Shown here: piece by piece, positions 19,083 through 26,337 of the stretch
Layout: each line of letters begins with the position of its first letter
Position numbering within the stretch: the first letter of the stretch is position 1
Origin: an uncultured Pseudodesulfovibrio sp.
GTDB taxonomy: Bacteria > Desulfobacterota > Desulfovibrionia > Desulfovibrionales > Desulfovibrionaceae
Direction: 5' to 3'
NCBI RefSeq assembly: GCF_963677845.1
Contig: NZ_OY782498.1
Location: forward strand, 2,301,518-2,365,517
DNA: 64,000 bases
Notes under the pieces: generated by a model
The model's database searches: none
The model's input: only the letters and a program-made list of their open reading frames with translations
What the model was told of the DNA's origin: nothing
Program-made: the position numbers and the translations under genes

Positions 19083-20273
19083 CTACTCGAACCGTATTGC
19101 GGTCACGGCATCCAATCTCGATGCCCTCAATGCCGGATAATATCCTGTAACAAGTCCAAGCATTCCGGAAAAGACAATACTCATAACGGCATAGGTAATG
19201 AACACATCTCGCGACGGGCTGCTCCCGAGGAAATGACTGGCGAACTCAACAACCACATATCCCAATAGCACCCCGAATGTGGCAGCACTGATACTCAGAC
19301 AAAAAGCCTCACAAAGAAACTGACTCTTGATGTCCCGCCCCTCGGCTCCCATCGCTTTTTTCAGTCCGATCTCACGAGTCCTGGCAATGACGGAACTCAT
19401 CATACCGTTCCAGATACCAAAACCGCCAAGCGTTAGAGTTGCGCCGATAGACAAAAAAATGAACAGCTCCACCCACCACACGATGAGCACCAACCGATGC
19501 AACTGCTCCCAAGAGACATGACTGACCAGATAATCTGCGGACTGGTGGGCCTTGACCGTGGCCACCAGCGCGTCGGCCACAGGTTTAACATCGTCCCATG
19601 TCTTGCAACGCAGATATATCCTGTCCGAGCGGTATTCCTTGCCACTCCGGTCAATGGCCGCCGTCAACGGTACAAAGGCATAGGAATTGCGCTGTCCGAT
19701 CTGAAGCCCCCCGACAACGCCAAGAACCTTATAAAGATCCTTACCGATACGGATGTAGTTGCCCAAGGCGCTTTCTTGACCAAACAACGACTCTGCGAGC
19801 TCTTCACCAATCACGCAAACCAGTGACCGTTCATCGACAAAGGATTTGCCAAACAGGAATCCGGCAACCGGCTCCAGGCTGTTGGCAGACCAGTAATCAG
19901 CATCAACTCCCTGGACTGGAACGATATTTTTTTCCCCGTTAACAAGCATCGGAACCCAGTTGATGGTCTCGGTTGCGGCGCTAACAACATCAACGCCCGG
20001 CAATGCCCGCAAGGCATCCTGAGTTTCGTCGGTAAAAAATTTATCCCTGGCTCCGGGGTGCTTTTCCTCTTCAAATCCCAACTTGATAAGGGTCGCACCT
20101 CCAAGAAGATCAAGGTCATGGTTGAGCTTCTTCTTGACCTCATCACCCATGGCCATCACTGCAAGCAAACTGGCCGTCCCCAAGGCAATAGCCAACATCA
20201 CGCCGAAACTGCGGCGGCGCTGTCGGAACACCTGACGAACGCTGATGTGTATTAGGTCTCGTGCTGTGATCAT
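19083..20273 (-). CDS. ABC transporter permease (MacB/FtsX family)
   Basis: About 396 residues from the ATG at 20273 (MITARDLIHISVRQVFRQRRR); the frame extends to another ATG at 20312. The MacB_PCD plus FtsX layout is seen: one N-terminal membrane helix (GVMLAIALGTASLLAVMAMG), a large periplasmic domain (about residues 40-270, with VVSAATETINWVPMLV and VCVIGEELAESLFG), then three C-terminal helices with the ARTREIGLKKAMGAEGRDI coupling segment. It works with the ATPase gene 4 bases downstream. It lies just after the oxoamine synthase gene, which suggests that the synthase product is the cargo (inference). Confidence 0.9.
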   Translation of the reverse strand: MITARDLIHISVRQVFRQRRRSFGVMLAIALGTASLLAVMAMGDEVKKKLNHDLDLLGGATLIKLGFEEEKHPGARDKFFTDETQDALRALPGVDVVSAATETINWVPMLVNGEKNIVPVQGVDADYWSANSLEPVAGFLFGKSFVDERSLVCVIGEELAESLFGQESALGNYIRIGKDLYKVLGVVGGLQIGQRNSYAFVPLTAAIDRSGKEYRSDRIYLRCKTWDDVKPVADALVATVKAHQSADYLVSHVSWEQLHRLVLIVWWVELFIFLSIGATLTLGGFGIWNGMMSSVIARTREIGLKKAMGAEGRDIKSQFLCEAFCLSISAATFGVLLGYVVVEFASHFLGSSPSRDVFITYAVMSIVFSGMLGLVTGYYPALRASRLDAVTAIRFE

Positions 20274-20335
20274 ATTCTGAAGACATCCCCGTTCAAGGAG
20301 ATCTAAAGGCATCCTTGAGGTATGCCATCACCATT

Positions 20336-21541
20336 CTAATTGACGATGCCAACGCCAAGAGCGGAAGCAACTTTTTTAAAGCAATTCAAAACCTGTTCAA
20401 TATGCTTGTCTTCGTGCGTACTCATGAACGCCACTCGAATGATAGCCTCTCCCTTCGGAACCGCAGGGTAGACCGCAGGCAGAGCAAAAACGCCTACATT
20501 CAACAATTCCAAAGAAAATTTGAAGGCTTTGACTTCGTCTCCGATCAAAACGCCGATGACAGGGCTGGCTCCTTCAACCATCTCTAGCCCAATGTCCTTG
20601 AATCCCTGACGGGCTTTTCTGGTGTTCTCCCACAACTTCTGGACCAGCTCAGGCTCTTCCCGAATGATCTTGCAGGATTCAAGCGCGGCTGCAGCGCTGG
20701 CCGCTGGCAATGCTGCGGAAAAAATCAAAGTCCGACTTTTATGCTTCACATAGTCCAGAAAATCGAGATCATCCGTCACGATGAACCCCCCGATGGAAGC
20801 AAGGGCTTTACTGAAAGTCCCCATGATGACATCGACATCCTTTGTGACACCGAAATGGTGGGCAGTTCCCCTGCCACCTCCCATCACGCCTAAGCCATGA
20901 GCGTCATCAAGGTAGACGACCAGATTCGGGTCCTCCTCCTTGAGGGAGATCAAGCCGGGCAAGTCCGCAACGGAACCGGACATGCTAAACACGCCTTCCG
21001 AAACAGCAACCCGCTGTGCTTCAGGATGTCTGTCCATGGATTTTTTCAGGATCTTGCGTGCATCATCCATGTTGTTGTGGGCAAAGCTACGCATCTTGGC
21101 TCTTGAGTTAAGGCCACCCTCAAGAATACTCGCATGACTGTCGCGGTCGCACAGCAAGAGATCACCAGGGTCGACAAGGCAGGTGAATATTCCAGCATTC
21201 GCCAAAAAACCCGTAGTATGAACGACAGCCCCTTTCTTCCCAAGCAGATCGGCCACGGCCTCTTCAAGCTCGGTAATCACTGATATGTTCCCACACAGGA
21301 ACCGGGAGCCGCCAGGGCCGCTCCCCCAACGTTCAATAGCCTTCTGAGCGGCCTCACGAACCCTCGGGTGCTGCGTTAGCCCCAAATAATCATTGGAACC
21401 AACCATGATGGCTTTCTTCCCATTGGTCATTACCTCAGGGCCCATACTCGATTCAATTTCCTGAAAAAAGACGTAAACCCCGTCTCGTTTATATCCTGCT
21501 AATAGGGCATTGAACTCACGATTATTAAAGTACGATGGCAT
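20336..21541 (-). CDS. Alpha-oxoamine synthase (PLP, KBL/BioF/SPT-like)
   Basis: A 401-residue fold-type I PLP enzyme. Hallmarks are VGSNDYLGLTQHPRV, GSGPGGSRFLCG, VYLDDAHGLGVMG (aspartate for the PLP ring) and the Schiff-base lysine in GTFSKALASIGGF. The family (8-amino-7-oxononanoate synthase, 2-amino-3-ketobutyrate CoA ligase, 5-aminolevulinate synthase, serine palmitoyltransferase) condenses an amino acid with an acyl-thioester. No other biotin or threonine-catabolism gene is nearby. Instead it leads a minus-strand run with an ABC exporter, so a lipid or aminoketone product for export is a reasonable guess. GAAGAAG lies about 5 bases before the ATG. The substrate is not determinable by eye. 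Confidence 0.85.
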   Translation of the reverse strand: MPSYFNNREFNALLAGYKRDGVYVFFQEIESSMGPEVMTNGKKAIMVGSNDYLGLTQHPRVREAAQKAIERWGSGPGGSRFLCGNISVITELEEAVADLLGKKGAVVHTTGFLANAGIFTCLVDPGDLLLCDRDSHASILEGGLNSRAKMRSFAHNNMDDARKILKKSMDRHPEAQRVAVSEGVFSMSGSVADLPGLISLKEEDPNLVVYLDDAHGLGVMGGGRGTAHHFGVTKDVDVIMGTFSKALASIGGFIVTDDLDFLDYVKHKSRTLIFSAALPAASAAAALESCKIIREEPELVQKLWENTRKARQGFKDIGLEMVEGASPVIGVLIGDEVKAFKFSLELLNVGVFALPAVYPAVPKGEAIIRVAFMSTHEDKHIEQVLNCFKKVASALGVGIVN

Positions 21542-22199
21542 TTATCTTCTTCACTTAATATTGAAACAATTTATGATTAGCGACTATATTTAGGCTTAAA
21601 ATAAGAGACTTAACCGGATAGCCAGCCAATATACTTCGTATACCCACTGCTTCTACTTCCTAACCTGAGTTCATAGATTGGGTATTTTAAAGCCACTCGC
21701 TTTTCTTCAGATATCTACAAGCGGCATATATTTGTATATAAATATTATAAAAAACGCAATGTATCAAACTCGGCCCAAAACGCATTATCCAACCGTGGAG
21801 TCAGGTTATTAAAATCATTGATCTGACTTTTCCTCTTTCCCATATTTCCCCAGCTCCCTTGAAACAACTTGCGCCAAAGACACTCCTGTCTAACACAATT
21901 TTTTAATCAAGTGCATAGGGAAAATACTCATATGAACTGAATTGAAAGACAATTTCAAACCAACATTGCCACTCCACGCTTCGACCTGCCCTTCGAAGGC
22001 CCTACGGATGCTTGTTGAAAGGACAACGTCGGAGGCCGAATATGGACGCAAAGAGAGATACTCTCATACAAGTCCTCTTCAAGCTCAGAGGAGTCGGCGT
22101 TGCCTAGAGGTGTGAATGCCTGCCATCAATTAAGCACAACCGGACAGGCGTGTCTCCTGCATGGCGACTTGAAGACAAGTCAAATCTAACTAAATATTT
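21542..22199 (-). other. 658-base AT-rich non-coding gap
   Basis: No convincing coding frame. It separates the start of the oxoamine synthase gene from the 3' end of the L-2-hydroxyglutarate oxidase gene, so it must hold the synthase promoter, most likely in the very AT-rich stretch 21725-21765. The part 21950-22180 is less AT-rich and shows short complementary segments (for example around 22072-22098), but I cannot assign an RNA or a remnant gene. Confidence 0.5.
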
Positions 22200-23390
22200 T
22201 TATAATTGAATATAGTCCTTGACCACCAATTCAGCAAAATACATGGAGCTTGTGAAAGCGGGAGAGATGGAGTTGAGGATGTGGACAGTATTTTCATGTC
22301 TTTTTACCACGAAATCCATGACCATCTCGTTGGTCGTCATATCTACCAATTGGGGCCGGATGCCTGCCTTGGAGCTAGGGAGCACATCTCCTGGTTCGAT
22401 GTGTTTGACCAGCTTGCAGGCATCCTTGAAAAAGTATTTGAAGAAATATTTGCGAGGTTCTTCCAGAGCCACGCCCCTGAATTTAGAATTTCCGAAAAAC
22501 ATCTGGGACTCCCGCAACAAAATGGAAAACAGTTCTGAATCGATGCCTTTGAGGACACCGTAATTTTCGCGCCCTAAGGCCGGAATGGAGGTGGGGCCAA
22601 CGTATACATCACCGTGCACACTGCGGGTGAAGTGAACGCCAAGGAACGGATTCTTGATGTTGGGGACAGGGTAAATGGAACCACGAATTTTGTCGGCAGC
22701 TGATTTTTTCAACACCCGATAGATGCCTTTGAATGGCAACAGTCGGTAGTTTTGAGCGATGCCGAAAGCCTGGGCCACTTTGTCGCTAAACGCCCCCGCA
22801 GCATTGATAAAAACGCCGTAGCCGATATCGCCTGCTGAGGTTTTGATTTGCCCCTTTCCTCCTTCAAGAAAACGAGTGTTGAAAAGGAAACGAACCTTAC
22901 CCGACTGTTCCAGTTCCTCACGCATTTGGGCAAGCACGGCCTTGGGGTCTACCACGGCGGTAAGCGGGGAGTGCAAGGCGCGCTCACAGGTCTTGGCATT
23001 GGGTTCGATTTCGGCCAATTGCTGACTGTCAACCATGTGAACCGTGCCGCCGTTGGCAATGGCCCGGCGTTCCAGTTCTTCCAGAGTTGCCAGCTCGGAA
23101 TGCTCGCCGGCGACAATAACCTTACCGGATTTAAAAAGAGGCAGGTTATGCTCTTCACAATAAGCCTGCATGCGGAGGTTCCCCTTAAGGCACATTTGCG
23201 CTTTCAAGGTACCAGGATCGTAATAAATACCTGCGTGCAACACACCGCTGTTGCGGCCTGAGGCATGGCACCCCGTGCCGTCCTCCTTGTCGAAAATGAT
23301 GACAGAGCCCGCACCATTTCGAACAAGTTCGCGGGCAATGGTCAGGCCGATGATGCCTGCTCCGCAGATAGTAAAATCAGCTGTTAGCAT
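22200..23390 (-). CDS. lhgO: L-2-hydroxyglutarate oxidase-like FAD enzyme
   Basis: 396 residues of the DAO superfamily. The FAD-binding dinucleotide motif is TICGAGIIGLTIARELV, followed by the family-typical CHASGRNSGVLHAGIYYDPG (LhgO equivalents have the same NSGV-HAG-YY pattern). GVFINAAGAFSDKVAQAFG and the C-terminal SISPAFTSSMYFAELV also fit. It oxidises L-2-hydroxyglutarate to 2-oxoglutarate, passing electrons to the membrane quinone pool or oxygen. It stands alone between a decayed gene and a long AT-rich gap. The ribosome site is weak. A related glycerol-3-phosphate-type oxidase is a less likely alternative. Confidence 0.82.
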   Translation of the reverse strand: MLTADFTICGAGIIGLTIARELVRNGAGSVIIFDKEDGTGCHASGRNSGVLHAGIYYDPGTLKAQMCLKGNLRMQAYCEEHNLPLFKSGKVIVAGEHSELATLEELERRAIANGGTVHMVDSQQLAEIEPNAKTCERALHSPLTAVVDPKAVLAQMREELEQSGKVRFLFNTRFLEGGKGQIKTSAGDIGYGVFINAAGAFSDKVAQAFGIAQNYRLLPFKGIYRVLKKSAADKIRGSIYPVPNIKNPFLGVHFTRSVHGDVYVGPTSIPALGRENYGVLKGIDSELFSILLRESQMFFGNSKFRGVALEEPRKYFFKYFFKDACKLVKHIEPGDVLPSSKAGIRPQLVDMTTNEMVMDFVVKRHENTVHILNSISPAFTSSMYFAELVVKDYIQL

Positions 23391-23880
23391 TGATTAAGCC
23401 TTGCTCAATAGTTAGAGGCCGCTCTTCTGCGCAATTTTGCGCAGCGCACCCGAATCAAAGATTTCCATATTGACGCCCCCTACCAATCAGGCATTCAAGT
23501 CGGAACGAATACAGTCGGCATGTGTTTTGTCGCCACATATCAGAACGTCATGCATGTGCAGTGGGCAAATTGGTTTCATGGTCCCGGACGAATTGTTCGA
23601 AGACATCGAACACGCGCTCGTCGTTATCCATAAAAAGGACAAAGGCCCTGTCGATTTCATCTTCGGCATACTGCATATTCCCCTGATGAACGTACGGAAC
23701 TTTGATGTTGCATCATCCTGCCAATTTGCCGAGGACAACGACCTGTAGGCTGTCGCAATCGTGTTACACATCTGCCCGAAAATCATGTGATGCGCAAGGT
23801 ACAGTTCGACATCGATTTTGCACAGCAGGAGTAATGGGATAGCCCCGTACCGTTACTGCTAACGGCTTGCTCGACAGTAC
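23391..23880 (-). pseudogene. Decayed gene remnant, family not recognised
   Basis: Reading the minus strand from about 23880 toward 23400, protein-like sequence hops between frames. First VELYLAHHMIFGQMCNTIAT (about 23815-23760), then after a shift VPYVHQGNMQYAEDEIDRAF followed by a DNDERVFDVFEQF stretch (about 23705-23590), then stops. Close to the oxidase start there is a short peptide-like tail (MEIFDSGALRKIAQKSGL). Each piece looks coding, but no single frame spans the region, so a gene broken by several frameshifts is the simplest reading. I do not recognise the family. Confidence 0.42.
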
Positions 23881-24026
23881 CTTTTTAGATGGAAAAAGGC
23901 ATCAGCGTCTTATCCTATCTTCACCACTAGAGACACTCTAACACCAGCTTCGAAGTAGCCTGCCCCACCTCCAAGACTTAGCAGGCTGGACCATCTAAGC
24001 CCCACAGCAGTCACCGTGCCAAACAA

Positions 24027-24082
24027 GAAAACGGGCCACCTAAGTTTCTCAACTTAAGTGGCCCGTTTTCTCAACTTAGGTG
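24027..24082. repeat. Long inverted repeat with two alternative pairings
   Basis: The arm at 24027-24046 pairs with 24051-24070 over 20 bases with one mismatch and a 4-base loop (core GGGCCAC/GTGGCCC flanked by GAAAAC/GTTTTC). The segment 24037-24046 is in addition perfectly complementary to 24073-24082. A T-rich end on both strands is compatible with a bidirectional terminator, but the second pairing option is unusual. Confidence 0.7.
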
Positions 24083-24161
24083 TCAGCTTACAATCAAAAT
24101 ACATAAAAATCCCATTTGGGACATATATGGGACACAAAACCGTTTTCCGGCTCGAAACCAA

Positions 24162-24196
24162 AGAAAAAGGACTTCAAGTAATCACTTGAAGTCCTT
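24162..24196 (-). terminator. Rho-independent terminator of tRNA-Ala
   Basis: On the minus strand, 11 bases after the tRNA, a perfect 13-base stem (24184-24196 with 24167-24179, 4-base loop) runs directly into a T-rich tract (24162-24169). Confidence 0.85.
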
Positions 24197-24206
24197 AACT
24201 TTCTTG

Positions 24207-24282
<76 letters not shown>

Positions 24283-24457
24283 ACGCTGTTGGGAAAGTCA
24301 ATTTGCTCAAAGTGTCGATGGTTGTCAACAGAGAAAACGGTTTTGATTGCAACCAACGAGACCATGTTCGTATAGATGGATATAAACAATATATTGGACG
24401 TATTAATCAATGGATAATAGAGTCTTTTCAATCAAAATAAAAAAGAGAGGACTCGTT

Positions 24458-24859
24458 ATGTATGAATACAAAACAACAAAAAAACTGAATATGAATGAGC
24501 TGCAGGATTTGTTTCTCGCGTTGGACTGGGACTCTGGCAATCATCCTGAAAAACTGACCGGGGCGATTCACGCATCAACATCCGTTTTCACGGCATGGGA
24601 CGGCGACAGGCTTGTGGGCTTGGTTAATGTCTTATCCGATGGTCACATGGCCGCCTACATTCATTATATGTTGGTTAGACCTGAATGTCAGGGGCACGGC
24701 ATTGGCAGGCGACTCATGGACATGGTCGCAGACGAATATGCCGATGTTCCACATAAGGTTCTTGTGGCTTATGGCCAAGCCGTCGGATTCTACGAACAAT
24801 GCGGTTATCATTGTGCTGACGGGACCTCTCCCATGTTTATGACCACATTGAGAGTCTAG
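24458..24859 (+). CDS. GNAT-family N-acetyltransferase
   Basis: 133 residues from the ATG at 24458, which has GAGGA at a normal distance; the open frame reaches back to 24410 without a ribosome site. Acetyl-CoA binding motif A is visible as LVRPECQGHGIGRRLMDMV (R/Q-x-x-G-x-G pattern), preceded by beta strands with VFTAWDGDRLVGLVNVL and followed by KVLVAYGQAVGFYEQCGY, a typical GNAT ending. It acetylates a small molecule or protein amine; the substrate is unknown. It is a stand-alone gene between the tRNA and the SH3/M48 operon. Confidence 0.88.
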   Translation: MYEYKTTKKLNMNELQDLFLALDWDSGNHPEKLTGAIHASTSVFTAWDGDRLVGLVNVLSDGHMAAYIHYMLVRPECQGHGIGRRLMDMVADEYADVPHKVLVAYGQAVGFYEQCGYHCADGTSPMFMTTLRV

Positions 24860-24885
24860 TAGCGTTCCTGCGTTGCGCATTTTCC

Positions 24886-24920
24886 TCATTTTTTGCTATG
24901 CTTCAGCATAGTACAAAAAA
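24886..24920. terminator. Bidirectional hairpin after the acetyltransferase gene
   Basis: The short stem GCTATGC-TTCA-GCATAG is flanked by a T run on the left and an A run on the right, so it can terminate in either direction. Confidence 0.55.
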
Positions 24921-24950
24921 CAACGGCGTTGAGCCGACGAGGAAACACCT

Positions 24951-25439
24951 ATGACAGGTTCAATGAGAAAAAGCCTTGGGGTCTGCGGATGCATACTTTT
25001 TATAGCAGGCGTTGCCTTTGCAGCTCAGTTAATGAGCGTCCAGGTCCGTTCAGGACAACTCCGCGATAATCCGGGATTTCTAAGCAAAGTCGTCGCGAAC
25101 CTGCCTTATGGAGACCGTGTCAATCTGAAATCGGAAAAGGGTGACTGGAGGCACGTTTCATCCGTCAAACTCGGCAAATCCGGATGGATTCACATTTCAG
25201 CGCTTTCCGAGCAGGAAATAGTTCTCAACCCCACCAATAAAGACATTCAGGCAGCAGCCAAGTCAGACGAGCTGGCTCTGGCCGGTAAAGGGTTCAACAA
25301 ACAGGTCGAACAACAATACCGCAAACAAAGCAAATTGAATTATGCCAAAGTGAATGAAATGGAAAAACTGACCGTTTCCCAAACCACCATAGCCAAATTC
25401 ATCACGACAGGCGCACTCGGCAAAGGAGGCGCCCAATGA
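24951..25439 (+). CDS. Exported SH3-domain protein
   Basis: 162 residues. It has an N-terminal signal peptide (about residues 1-25, GVCGCILFIAGVAFAAQL), then a bacterial SH3-like fold (about residues 26-90). The fold starts MSVQVRSGQLRDNPGFLSKV and includes LPYGDRVNLKSEKGDWRHVS and SGWIHISAL, close to SH3_3/YgiM-type domains that bind cell-wall peptides. The rest is helical and charged. Its stop overlaps the ATG of the M48 peptidase gene by 4 bases, so the two are translationally coupled. It is probably a periplasmic partner of the peptidase and the CHASE2 cyclase (inference). Confidence 0.8.
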   Translation: MTGSMRKSLGVCGCILFIAGVAFAAQLMSVQVRSGQLRDNPGFLSKVVANLPYGDRVNLKSEKGDWRHVSSVKLGKSGWIHISALSEQEIVLNPTNKDIQAAAKSDELALAGKGFNKQVEQQYRKQSKLNYAKVNEMEKLTVSQTTIAKFITTGALGKGGAQ

Positions 25440-26335
25440 ACCGTCGACAATTTCTGAATGCACTGGCTATGGCACCCCCTGCAATCTTCACTCTCGGGGT
25501 CATCCCTGCATACGCATCCTTCCTTGATGATCTGACCGACATCGTTCCTGACGAAGTGACCACCATCTTTGAAAGCGGCAAGAAGATCGCTGCTGGATTC
25601 GAGGACATCACTCCAGAACAAGAGTACTATCTTGGTCGTTCTGTCGCGGCTGTTATTCTGTCTCGCTACAAGCCCTTGAATCACCCACACAGCCTCGCCT
25701 ATGTCAATGTAATGGGTCAAACTCTTGCTCAAGCCTCTGACCGCCCGGAGACCTTTGGCGGATACCATTTCATGGTCCTCGACGCATACGAAATAAACGC
25801 CTTGTCCGCACCCGGTGGATTCGTTTTTGTCACCAAAGGGCTCCTCAAATGCTGCACATCCGAAGACGCCATTGCTGCCGTACTCGCGCATGAAATCGGA
25901 CACGTCCAACGTCAGCATGGTCTTCAGGCCATACAGGAATCCCGTATTACTGATGGCGTGACCACTCTGGCCATAACCGGCACGTCCACCTTATCCGGCG
26001 GTACGCTGAAAGAACTCACTACGACCTTTGACGATTCCATCAAAGACATCACCACGACCATGATCGACAGCGGTTATTCCCGTGCAGCCGAAGACGAAGC
26101 TGACGAGGATGCCGTCACCATCATGCAACGATTGGGATACGATCCTAACGCCATCATCGATATGCTCAATCAAATGCGCAAACGAATGTCTCCGGGCAGT
26201 GAAGGCTTCGCCCGCACACACCCGACGCCAACCCAACGAATTAAGGGGATCACGGAAATCATAGGGAATTACAAACGTCCACAAACCTGCACTCCTCGTG
26301 CCGCCCGGTTTTCACGTATGACCAAGGGGCTATAA
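25436..26335 (+). CDS. Periplasmic M48-family zinc metallopeptidase
   Basis: 299 residues. The N-terminus MNRRQFLNALAMAPPAIFTL has a twin-arginine-like signal followed by an AYA cleavage region. The catalytic site is VLAHEIGHVQRQHG (HExxH), and the third zinc ligand is in the ExxAD-type segment SRAAEDEADEDAVTIMQRLG, as in M48 (BepA/YcaL-like) peptidases. FARTHPTPTQRI is the conserved C-terminal block of the same group. It is a likely envelope quality-control protease. GGAGG precedes the ATG, which overlaps the SH3 gene, and the cyclase gene starts 2 bases after its stop. Confidence 0.9.
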   Translation: MNRRQFLNALAMAPPAIFTLGVIPAYASFLDDLTDIVPDEVTTIFESGKKIAAGFEDITPEQEYYLGRSVAAVILSRYKPLNHPHSLAYVNVMGQTLAQASDRPETFGGYHFMVLDAYEINALSAPGGFVFVTKGLLKCCTSEDAIAAVLAHEIGHVQRQHGLQAIQESRITDGVTTLAITGTSTLSGGTLKELTTTFDDSIKDITTTMIDSGYSRAAEDEADEDAVTIMQRLGYDPNAIIDMLNQMRKRMSPGSEGFARTHPTPTQRIKGITEIIGNYKRPQTCTPRAARFSRMTKGL

Positions 26336-26337
26336 AG

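Noticed and set aside
24100-24150. Phage-integrase attachment region next to tRNA-Ala (repeated GGGACA words)
   Set aside because: No integrase, no second attachment copy and no duplicated tRNA 3' end in the window.
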